From NCBI RefSeq assembly GCF_003610535.1, contig NZ_RAPN01000001.1, positions 248,001 to 312,000 of the forward strand: DNA of 64,000 nucleotides. The letters run 5' to 3'. The notes under the pieces are model-generated. The model saw nothing but the letters and a program-made list of their open reading frames with translations. It made no database searches and was not told where the DNA came from. Both the position numbers and the translations under genes were made by a program. Below are positions 1-7,502 of this stretch, in pieces. Source of the DNA: Mangrovibacterium diazotrophicum (lineage in GTDB: Bacteria > Bacteroidota > Bacteroidia > Bacteroidales > Prolixibacteraceae). Position 1 is the stretch's first letter. Each line of letters begins with the position of its first letter.

Positions 1-2
1 GA

Positions 3-1610
3 GATACGATTACGATGCGCTTTGGTGAAATTCTGCAAGACGACGGTGAGCTTTTCACCACGAACTTGCGCGATGCACAGGCAACAGCGCAATACATTGT
101 GAGGGGAGCAGGCGTCGAAAGCTGGGAACCTAAATTTGTTTATTACGGATTCCGCTATGTTGAAATTACCGGCTGGCCCGGCAAACCGACAGTCGATGAT
201 TTCATCGGGAAAGTGGTTTCGGATGACATGGCGGTTCACGGAACGTTTTCAACATCGAATGCAATGATCAACCAGATTTACCACAACGCATACTGGGGCA
301 TTCTCAGCAATTACAAAGGTATGCCGGTTGACTGCCCGCAGCGCAACGAGCGCCAGCCCTGGTTGGGCGACCGAACCGTTGGGTGCTACGGCGAAAATTT
401 CATCTTCGACAATGCCGCTTTGTACCGGAAATGGGTCGATGACATTGCATACTCGCAAAAGCCAGATGGAACCGTCAGCGATGTGGCGCCGGCTTACTGG
501 CGCTACTACAGCGATAACATGAGCTGGTGCGGAACCTTTTTGATGGTTGCCGACATGCTCTACCAACACACGGGCGATACCGAACCAATCATTAAGCATT
601 ATGCAGGCATGAAAAAGTGGCTCAGCTACATGGAAGCGCGTTACCTGGAAGATGGCATCATGACCAAAGACAGCTATGGCGACTGGTGCGAACCGCCCGC
701 AACCATTGAAGAAGGGCGGGGTAAAAGTGCTGACCAAAAGTACCCGAGTGCATTAATTTCAACCGCCTATTATTATCATTATTTGGAGCTGATGCAGCGA
801 TTCGCAAAACTAAGCGGTAATGAGCAAGATATTGCAGGCTATCAGGAGCAAGCTGGAAAAGTGAAAGATGCCTTTCAAATAACCTTCTACAAAGCAGAAC
901 AGAAAGGTTACGGCGATAATAAATTAACCGAAAATATTCTGGCTGTGGCCATGGGCTTGGTTCCGGATTTGAAGAAAGAAGAAGTCGTTGGAACCATCGT
1001 GAAAACCATTGAGGAGACCAACAACGGGCACCTGAGCACGGGTGTGATTGGTACGCAGTGGATCATGCGCACACTGACCGAAAACGGCCATGCTGATTGG
1101 GCCTGGAAACTGGCAACAAATACCACTTATCCAAGCTGGGGGTACATGGTGGAGAATGGTGCGACAACAATTTGGGAGCTTTGGAACGGCAACACTGCAG
1201 CGCCCAAAATGAACTCGTACAACCATGTGATGATGCTGGGCGACTTGCTAATCTGGTTTTACGAAGATCTGGCAGGAATTAAATCCAGCGACCAAGCGGT
1301 TGGCTATAAGCAAATAGAGATGAAACCGCAGCTAATTGAAGGACTGGATTCTGTAAATGCCTCATATAAATCGCCTTACGGAACCATTGCCAGCAGTTGG
1401 ACGAAGACCAAGAAGAAATTTGAGTGGAGCATTTCGGTTCCGGCTAATACAAGCGCTTTGGTGTCTATTCCGGCCTCTTCGCTGAATGACATCAAGGAGA
1501 GTGGAAAAGCAATTGCCGGTAATGCTGCTTTCAACGTTGTGAAAACAGAGGATGGCCGTGTTGTACTGGAAGTTGGATCAGGCAGCTACCACTGGACATC
1601 AAAATTGTAG
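3..1610 (+). CDS. Alpha-L-rhamnosidase, GH78 (5' end outside window)
   Basis: The reading frame is open to the left edge, so this is the C-terminal ~535 residues of a longer enzyme (GH78 proteins are usually 700-1100 aa). It hydrolyses terminal alpha-L-rhamnose from glycans. The visible part starts in the beta-sandwich domain (TITMRFGEILQDDG, then YYGFRYVEITGWPG), followed by the (alpha/alpha)6 catalytic domain with the family signature DCPQRNERQPWLGD, which carries catalytic acidic residues, and the later TTIWELWNGN motif holding the conserved Glu. It ends in a short beta domain. The BNR-lipoprotein gene follows about 40 nt downstream on the same strand, so it belongs to a carbohydrate locus extending left of the window. 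The rhamnose catabolic genes lie about 50 kb to the right. The family call is firm; the natural substrate is not visible. Confidence 0.93.
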   Translation, partial: DTITMRFGEILQDDGELFTTNLRDAQATAQYIVRGAGVESWEPKFVYYGFRYVEITGWPGKPTVDDFIGKVVSDDMAVHGTFSTSNAMINQIYHNAYWGILSNYKGMPVDCPQRNERQPWLGDRTVGCYGENFIFDNAALYRKWVDDIAYSQKPDGTVSDVAPAYWRYYSDNMSWCGTFLMVADMLYQHTGDTEPIIKHYAGMKKWLSYMEARYLEDGIMTKDSYGDWCEPPATIEEGRGKSADQKYPSALISTAYYYHYLELMQRFAKLSGNEQDIAGYQEQAGKVKDAFQITFYKAEQKGYGDNKLTENILAVAMGLVPDLKKEEVVGTIVKTIEETNNGHLSTGVIGTQWIMRTLTENGHADWAWKLATNTTYPSWGYMVENGATTIWELWNGNTAAPKMNSYNHVMMLGDLLIWFYEDLAGIKSSDQAVGYKQIEMKPQLIEGLDSVNASYKSPYGTIASSWTKTKKKFEWSISVPANTSALVSIPASSLNDIKESGKAIAGNAAFNVVKTEDGRVVLEVGSGSYHWTSKL

Positions 1611-1651
1611 TAGAAAGATTTCCTTATTGGCAAAAGGTTGAATTGACCCAG

Positions 1652-2776
1652 ATGAAAATGAAGAAGATAAATATAAAAACGACTTTCACAGCGGGAATAC
1701 TTTTCCTGCTGACAATTAGTTGTTGCAAAAGCGACCGGACCTGGAGAGAAGGAATCGTCAAAGATGAATTTGTATTTACTTTCCAGGGAGCTCCGTTCCG
1801 CTCGCCACATGCGGCAACCATTGCCGAGACCACCGATGGAACTTTGGTTTGTTCGTGGTTTGGCGGAACATACGAGGGACAGCCGGATTGTAGCATTTAT
1901 GTCACCCGCTTTGTGGACGGACAGTGGACGCCTCCCGAAAATGTGGCTAATGGAATTCTGAATGACTCGACCCGTGTTCCTGCCTGGAATCCGGTATTGT
2001 TTCAGGTGCCGAATGGAGAGTTGCAACTGTACTACAAATTGGGTGCACATCCGCGCAGTTGGTGGGGCATGCGCATTGTTTCCAATGATGGCGGAAAGAC
2101 CTGGTCGACGCCGGAACAGTTGCCGGATGGGATTATAGGGCCAATCAAAAATAAACCGGAGTTAGTAAATGGCAAACTGATATCTCCAACCAGCACCGAA
2201 GAAGATGGCTGGCGCGTGTATTTTGAGATTTCGGATGACATGGGCAAAACCTGGCGAAAGACAGCCCCCGTGAATGATGGTCACGAGATCATGGCCATTC
2301 AACCCAGTATATTGAAATATGCCGACGGACGTTTGCAGGCATTGTGCCGCAGTAAAAACCGGGCTATTCTGCAAAGCTGGTCAGACGATAGTGGGGAGAC
2401 CTGGTCGGAAATGACCAAAACAAGCTTGCCGCAGAATAATTCAGGAACCGATGCAGTCACACTCGCTGATGGACGACAGCTATTGGTTTACAACCACGTT
2501 TTACCTCCGGGAGACGCGTTTAAAGGCGTCCGGACACCGCTGAATGTAGCCGTTTCCGAAGATGGTGAAAACTGGTCGGCTGCCTTGGTTTTGGAAGACA
2601 CGCCAGACTCGAAATTCTCGTACCCGGCAGTGATCCAAACCAGTGACGGGCTGGTGCACATTGTTTACACCTGGAACCGGATTAAAATTAAGCACGTTGT
2701 TGTTGACCCTGCCCAAATGGTAATAACTCCAATTGTCGATGGTCAATGGCCCGGACAAGTAGCTAACGAACAGTAA
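1652..2776 (+). CDS. BNR/Asp-box sialidase-like lipoprotein
   Basis: 374 aa. An ATG at 1652 is preferred to the in-frame TTG at 1643. The N-terminus is a lipoprotein signal ending in LTISCC, so the product is likely anchored to a membrane. The body is a six-bladed propeller of the BNR_2 type with Asp boxes: SNDGGKTW, SDDMGKTW, SDDSGETW and a weaker SEDGENW. The region FRSPHAATIAE, where true sialidases carry the first arginine-triad motif, has an Arg but not the canonical RIP sequence. Sialic acid hydrolysis is therefore possible but not shown. BNR_2 proteins occur in many loci for acidic or rhamnose-containing glycans, and the gene lies between a GH78 rhamnosidase and a NanA/DapA-like aldolase. 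Fold: confident; substrate: unknown. Confidence 0.82.
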   Translation: MKMKKINIKTTFTAGILFLLTISCCKSDRTWREGIVKDEFVFTFQGAPFRSPHAATIAETTDGTLVCSWFGGTYEGQPDCSIYVTRFVDGQWTPPENVANGILNDSTRVPAWNPVLFQVPNGELQLYYKLGAHPRSWWGMRIVSNDGGKTWSTPEQLPDGIIGPIKNKPELVNGKLISPTSTEEDGWRVYFEISDDMGKTWRKTAPVNDGHEIMAIQPSILKYADGRLQALCRSKNRAILQSWSDDSGETWSEMTKTSLPQNNSGTDAVTLADGRQLLVYNHVLPPGDAFKGVRTPLNVAVSEDGENWSAALVLEDTPDSKFSYPAVIQTSDGLVHIVYTWNRIKIKHVVVDPAQMVITPIVDGQWPGQVANEQ

Positions 2777-2818
2777 AGAGCAACCGCGATTGTGGTTGCA
2801 TAAAATATTCAAATCAAA

Positions 2819-3745
2819 ATGGAACCAAAATTTTCAATGCCTTTAAGAGGAATTGTGCCACCCTTGGTAACGCCTCTGCTTGATAATGACACTTTGGATG
2901 TAGAAGGATTGGAACGCCTGATTGAGCATATCATCGGCGGTGGAGCCGCCGCCTTGTTCTTACTGGGAACAACCGGCGAATTCGCGAGCCTGAGCTACAA
3001 AATTCGCGAAGAACTGGTGCAACTCAGCTGCCGTTTTGTGGCTGGCCGCGTGCCGGTGTTGGTCGGAATTTCTGATTCTGCGTTTACCGAAAGTTTGAAC
3101 CTGGCACACAAAGCAGCGCAATACGGAGCCGACGCGGTCGTGATCACGCCGCCGTATTACTTTTCATCGGGACAACCGGAGTTGCTGGAGTACCTGAAGC
3201 GGATCATGAAAGCAATGCCGTTGCCGCTGTTTATCTACAACATGCCGGTGCATACCAAAGTGATGTTTACACCGGAAACTGTTCGGGCAGCAGCAGAAAT
3301 TCCCGGAATTATCGGTATGAAAGACAGCTCGGCCAACCTGGCATATTTCAACCAGGTGCAGTACCTGTTAAAAGATCGTCCTGATTTTACCTTCATGGTT
3401 GGGCCGGAAGAAATAACCGCTGAGTTTGTGATGATGGGCGGCCACGGTGGCGTGAATGGCGGTGCCAATATGTTCCCGAAATTGTATGTCGATTTGTACA
3501 AGGCAGCTGCAGCGCACGACATGCCGAAAGTGCTGGAGCTGCGCGACAAAGCAATGCAGATCAGCACGACCATTTACAATGTTGGGAAATATGGTTCGAG
3601 CTACCTGAAAGGACTGAAATGCGCCCTCTCCGTAATGGGGATCTGCAGTGATTTTATGGCCGAACCTTTTCACCGATTTAATGAACCTGAACGAAAAATA
3701 ATAGAAGCAGCACTGGAAAAACTCGATTATAAGTCCCTTCTTTGA
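2819..3745 (+). CDS. DapA/NanA-family aldolase (DHDPS superfamily)
   Basis: 308 aa TIM-barrel of the pyruvate-dependent aldolase family. The phosphate/carboxylate loop GTTGE lies near residue 50, the catalytic Tyr is in YNMP near residue 140, and the Schiff-base Lys is in GMKDSS near residue 168. Members make dihydrodipicolinate, cleave N-acetylneuraminate, or cleave 2-keto-3-deoxy sugar acids. GTTGE fits DapA and several sugar-acid aldolases better than classical NanA (GSTGE). Its position between a sialidase-like gene and a sodium:solute symporter gene, all on one strand, makes a catabolic sugar-acid aldolase more likely than lysine biosynthesis; that is inference from context. Length is normal for the family. 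Confidence 0.88.
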   Translation: MEPKFSMPLRGIVPPLVTPLLDNDTLDVEGLERLIEHIIGGGAAALFLLGTTGEFASLSYKIREELVQLSCRFVAGRVPVLVGISDSAFTESLNLAHKAAQYGADAVVITPPYYFSSGQPELLEYLKRIMKAMPLPLFIYNMPVHTKVMFTPETVRAAAEIPGIIGMKDSSANLAYFNQVQYLLKDRPDFTFMVGPEEITAEFVMMGGHGGVNGGANMFPKLYVDLYKAAAAHDMPKVLELRDKAMQISTTIYNVGKYGSSYLKGLKCALSVMGICSDFMAEPFHRFNEPERKIIEAALEKLDYKSLL

Positions 3746-3796
3746 ACCTTTCAAACCAAAAACCTCAAACCTAAACTGAAATAAAATCAATTTGAA
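3743..3796. repeat. Degenerate low-complexity intergenic tract
   Basis: The gap holds an A/C-rich string with a loose period of about 7 nt; read on the minus strand it is GTTTAGG-TTTGAGG-like. It overlaps the end of the aldolase gene by a few bases. It resembles the other non-coding tracts listed in this window and codes for nothing visible. Confidence 0.35.
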
Positions 3797-5284
3797 ATGG
3801 ACAAGTTGGATGTCGCTATTTTTATTGCTTATCTATTGGGAATCGTTGTGTTCGGAAGTTCTTTTTATCGAAAGAACAAGTCGGCAGAAGCGTTTACCCT
3901 TGGAAATCAACGAATCCCGACCTGGGTCATTTCGCTTTCAATTTTTGCCACATTTGTCAGCAGCATCAGCTACCTCGCGCTTCCGGGGCAAGCCTATCTG
4001 ACAAATTGGAATGCGTTTGCATTCAGCTTGTCTATTCCGTTTGCCTCGTACATGGCCGTTCGGTTTTTTGTGCCGTTGTACCGTTCGGTTAACAGCCCTT
4101 CAGCCTACACGTACCTGGAAAATCGTTTTGGTCCCTGGGCCAAGATTTACGTGTCGGTGATGTATTTGCTGACCCAACTGATGCGAGCCGGAACGATTCT
4201 TTTTTTGCTCGCGTTGTTGATGAATACGCTGCTGGATTGGGATATCGCGACAATTATTATCATCACCGGCTTCAGCGTGATGCTTTATTCGCTTTTGGGC
4301 GGTATTCAGGCAGTGGTCTGGACGGATGCCATTCAGGCGATTATCTTAATTGTCGGTGCGCTGCTGTGTATGGGAACGATCGTGTTTAAGATGCCGGAAG
4401 GAGTGGGGCAGATATTTGATATCGCCGCTGCCAGTCACAAATTCAGTTTGGGAAGTTTTAGCACCGAACTAACCAGCTCTACTTTTTGGGTCGTGCTGAT
4501 TTACGGGATCTTCATCAACCTGCAGAACTACGGAATTGACCAAAACTACATTCAGCGTTACATGACTTCGGAGTCGGAGAAAGAAGCAAAGAAATCAGCC
4601 TGGGTGGGTGGTTTGCTTTATGTGCCGGTTTCGGCCGTGTTTTTATTCATAGGAACGGCGCTTTTCGCGTTTTACAAGGCGAACGCCGGTTTGTTGCCCG
4701 AAGGCACGCAGGCCGATAAAGTGTTCCCCTGGTTTATCGCCCACCAGCTGCCGGTTGGCTTCACCGGTTTCCTGATAGCTTCGGTTTTTGCGGCCGGAAT
4801 GAGTACAATTTCAACCAGTATCAATAGTTCTGCAACGGTTATCCTGACCGACTTTTTCAAAATTTCGGCAGAGAATCCGGAAAGTGGTAAAAAATCAATG
4901 CGGATTTTATACACCGCTTCTTTTCTTTTCAGCGCTTTCAGCATTGGTGTTGCTATTGCCATGATCAATGTTCAAAGTGCGTTGGATGCCTGGTGGAAAC
5001 TGGCGTCAATATTTAGCGGGGGAATGCTGGGGCTTTTCCTGTTGGGCTATCTATCCCGGAAAATCAACAGCTCGGCAGCCATCATCGGTGTTGTCGCCGG
5101 AGTGTTGGTCATTGGCTGGATGAGCCTTTCGCCGATCTGGTTTCCGCAGTGGGGGCTGGAAGCTTACGCCAGTCCGTTTCATAGCTACCTGTCTATTGTA
5201 TTTGGGACCGTAGCCATCTTCATCGTTGGTTTTCTATTGGGGCACCTTCTTCATCGTACTTTTGGCCGAAAACAAGCTGAATAA
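3797..5284 (+). CDS. Sodium:solute symporter (SSS family)
   Basis: 495 aa integral inner-membrane protein with about 13 hydrophobic segments spread over its whole length, which is typical of SSS transporters. It begins MDKLDVAIFIAYLLGIVVFG and carries the family pattern of a first helix followed by a charged loop (YRKNKSAEAFTLGNQRIPTW). It would import a sugar or sugar acid with Na+. It is the last gene of the left-hand locus and follows the DapA/NanA-like aldolase by about 50 nt. Similar genes beside sialidase/NanA modules carry sialic acid or related acids, but the substrate cannot be read from the sequence. Confidence 0.9.
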   Translation: MDKLDVAIFIAYLLGIVVFGSSFYRKNKSAEAFTLGNQRIPTWVISLSIFATFVSSISYLALPGQAYLTNWNAFAFSLSIPFASYMAVRFFVPLYRSVNSPSAYTYLENRFGPWAKIYVSVMYLLTQLMRAGTILFLLALLMNTLLDWDIATIIIITGFSVMLYSLLGGIQAVVWTDAIQAIILIVGALLCMGTIVFKMPEGVGQIFDIAAASHKFSLGSFSTELTSSTFWVVLIYGIFINLQNYGIDQNYIQRYMTSESEKEAKKSAWVGGLLYVPVSAVFLFIGTALFAFYKANAGLLPEGTQADKVFPWFIAHQLPVGFTGFLIASVFAAGMSTISTSINSSATVILTDFFKISAENPESGKKSMRILYTASFLFSAFSIGVAIAMINVQSALDAWWKLASIFSGGMLGLFLLGYLSRKINSSAAIIGVVAGVLVIGWMSLSPIWFPQWGLEAYASPFHSYLSIVFGTVAIFIVGFLLGHLLHRTFGRKQAE

Positions 5285-5463
5285 TTGACATAGACAGATT
5301 GGCTGAGCTTCCGTTTATTATTTAATCCGCAATATTGAAGAATACAAAGGATGTCGGCGGGTTCAATTGCGTTCAAGTTCGCTATCTTGTCCTGTGTATA
5401 CGATCGAAGATCGAATGCAAAAACATACTTCAAGTGGTTTCAACCTTATTTTGACTTTTAGAA

Positions 5464-7467
5464 ATGGTTTTAGATTACGACAAAAGTGAATCACTCCAAA
5501 ATGATTGCACGGTCGACGAGTTTAAATACCTGAATTTGCTCGCCGAGAAATTTCCAACTGTTCAGTCTGTCTGTACTGAGATTATTAACCTCGAATCAAT
5601 TTTAAATCTTCCGAAAGGAACCGAGCACTTCCTCACCGACATCCATGGCGCTTACGAGACGTTTAGCCATGTGCTGAGGAATGCATCCGGAATGGTTCGC
5701 AAGAAGATTGACGCTGTCTACCAGTACTCGATGGACGAAAAGACAAAGCGGCAATTGGCAACGCTCATCTACTATCCGGAAGAAAAATTGGAGATCATAG
5801 CACGAGAAGAAGAAGATCTGGAGAGCTGGTATTCCGTGACCATCCGACGGTTGATTGAAGTTGCGAAAGTCTCGGCAGACAAGTATACGCGCTCCAAGAT
5901 TCGTAAGGCCATGCCGGATGACTTTGCCTATATCATTGATGAATTGCTGAATGAGCACGGCGCTAAAAAAGAGCAGTATTACAATAGCATCATCAAGTCG
6001 ATTATCGAGGTAGACCGGGCGAACTATTTCATTGTCGCTATCAGCAAATTCATTCAGCGCCTGTTGATCGACCGGCTGCATATTATCGGCGATATTTTCG
6101 ATCGAGGCCCCTATGCAGATAAAGTGATGGACGCTATTCACAACCACCACTCGGTAGATATTCAATGGGGAAATCACGATATTTTTTGGATGGCTGCGGC
6201 GACAGGTATTCGTGCCAGCATTGCCGGTGTTATCCGGATCAGCGCTCGCTACGACAACCTCGACACCCTGGAAGACGCTTACGGAATTAACCTGCTGCCT
6301 CTGGCGACCTTTGCGATGAAAGCCTACGCCGGAGATCCCTGCGAAGCGTTTATTCCGGTCAATACACCGCCCGAAAATGTTGGATCGACCCGTACCAAGT
6401 TAACGAGTAAGATGCACAAGGCAGTCATGATTCTGGAGATGAAACTTGCCGGGGAAATCATTCGCCGAAGTCCGGAAATGAACATGGACGACCGTCTCCT
6501 ATTGGATAAAATTGACTACGCCAAAGGAACGATTACAATCGACGGGCGTGAGCTTGTGTTAACCGACACTAATTTTCCGACCATTGATCCGAAAAATCCA
6601 TATGAACTGACGTCGGAAGAAAAAGATCTGGCTGAAAAACTCCGGTTCTCGTTTTTAAATAGTGAACGTTTGCAGCGACATGTTAAAACACTGTTTTCGA
6701 AGGGAAGTACATTCCTAACATACAATTCCAATTTGTTATATCACGGATGCATTCCGTTGGATGATAACGGTGATTTTAAGGAAGTTACTATTCATGGTAA
6801 GAAATACAAAGGAAAAGCTTTGTGCGAGCAATTTGATTTGATTTCGCGTCGGGCTTATTACAATCGCGACCGGCAGGACAAACGAAGCCGCGACCGCGAT
6901 TACATGTGGTACCTTTGGTCGGGCGCCGATTCGCCCTTATTTGGTAAAAAGAAAATGGCCACTTTCGAACGCTACTTTTTGGATGACAAAGAGGTTCAGC
7001 GCGAGGAGAGCAATATGTACTATAAACTGCGCGATGACCAGGAAACCTGTAAACGTATTTTGGAAGAGTTTGGACTCGACCCCGAGAAGTCGCACATCGT
7101 CAATGGGCACGTTCCGGTGAAAGTCGCAAAAGGTGAGAGCCCGGTTAAAGCTGGCGGAAAGCTTTTTGTGATTGACGGTGGCATGTCGAAGCCCTACCAG
7201 AAGGTGACGGGTATTGCCGGATATACCTTGATTTACGATTCTTACAGCTTGATTTTGGCTGAACATGCACCCTTCGAATCGCGGAGAAACGCCATTCAGG
7301 AGGAAGTTGACATTGTTTCGACCCGTAGTATGATCGAACGCGCAACCGATCGAATCCTGGTTGGTGATACCGACACCGGTGTCCAAATCAAAGGACAGAT
7401 TGAGGATTTGAACCGGCTTTTGGAGGCCTACCGAAAAGGAACCGTGAAAGTGAAAAGCGCGGAGTAA
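5464..7467 (+). CDS. fbp: Fructose-1,6-bisphosphatase class III
   Basis: 667 aa, the usual size for the Firmicutes/Bacteroidota class III enzyme (FBPase_2), which removes the 1-phosphate of fructose 1,6-bisphosphate in gluconeogenesis. Metallophosphatase motifs are in order: LTDIHGAYETF near residue 60, GDIFDRGP near 215, QWGNHDIFWMA near 238, and NGHVPVK near 545. The N-terminal helical region and the DRDYMWYLWSG segment are also typical. The gene stands alone, convergent with the sensor kinase gene to its right. The 179-nt gap before it shows no clear consensus promoter, only a near match (TATCTTGT) at about 5383. Confidence 0.97.
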   Translation: MVLDYDKSESLQNDCTVDEFKYLNLLAEKFPTVQSVCTEIINLESILNLPKGTEHFLTDIHGAYETFSHVLRNASGMVRKKIDAVYQYSMDEKTKRQLATLIYYPEEKLEIIAREEEDLESWYSVTIRRLIEVAKVSADKYTRSKIRKAMPDDFAYIIDELLNEHGAKKEQYYNSIIKSIIEVDRANYFIVAISKFIQRLLIDRLHIIGDIFDRGPYADKVMDAIHNHHSVDIQWGNHDIFWMAAATGIRASIAGVIRISARYDNLDTLEDAYGINLLPLATFAMKAYAGDPCEAFIPVNTPPENVGSTRTKLTSKMHKAVMILEMKLAGEIIRRSPEMNMDDRLLLDKIDYAKGTITIDGRELVLTDTNFPTIDPKNPYELTSEEKDLAEKLRFSFLNSERLQRHVKTLFSKGSTFLTYNSNLLYHGCIPLDDNGDFKEVTIHGKKYKGKALCEQFDLISRRAYYNRDRQDKRSRDRDYMWYLWSGADSPLFGKKKMATFERYFLDDKEVQREESNMYYKLRDDQETCKRILEEFGLDPEKSHIVNGHVPVKVAKGESPVKAGGKLFVIDGGMSKPYQKVTGIAGYTLIYDSYSLILAEHAPFESRRNAIQEEVDIVSTRSMIERATDRILVGDTDTGVQIKGQIEDLNRLLEAYRKGTVKVKSAE

Positions 7468-7474
7468 ACGGCTA

Positions 7475-7502
7475 AGTTTTCACCAAAGGGACAAAGGAAC
7501 GG
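7475..7502. repeat. Short low-complexity tract between convergent genes
   Basis: The 35-nt gap between fbp and the sensor kinase is mostly a CACCAAAGGGACAAAGGAAC-like string. It has the look of the CACAAAG-type degenerate tracts seen between genes in Bacteroidota. No terminator hairpin is visible. Confidence 0.3.

Noticed and set aside
1652-2776. Calling the BNR protein a true sialidase (nanH)
   Set aside because: Asp boxes are present, but the canonical RIP motif and a clear arginine triad were not found; context is mixed, so only 'sialidase-like' is justified.
5602-6177. 191-codon antisense frame within fbp
   Set aside because: Fully inside a well-supported conserved gene; composition has no protein-like motif.
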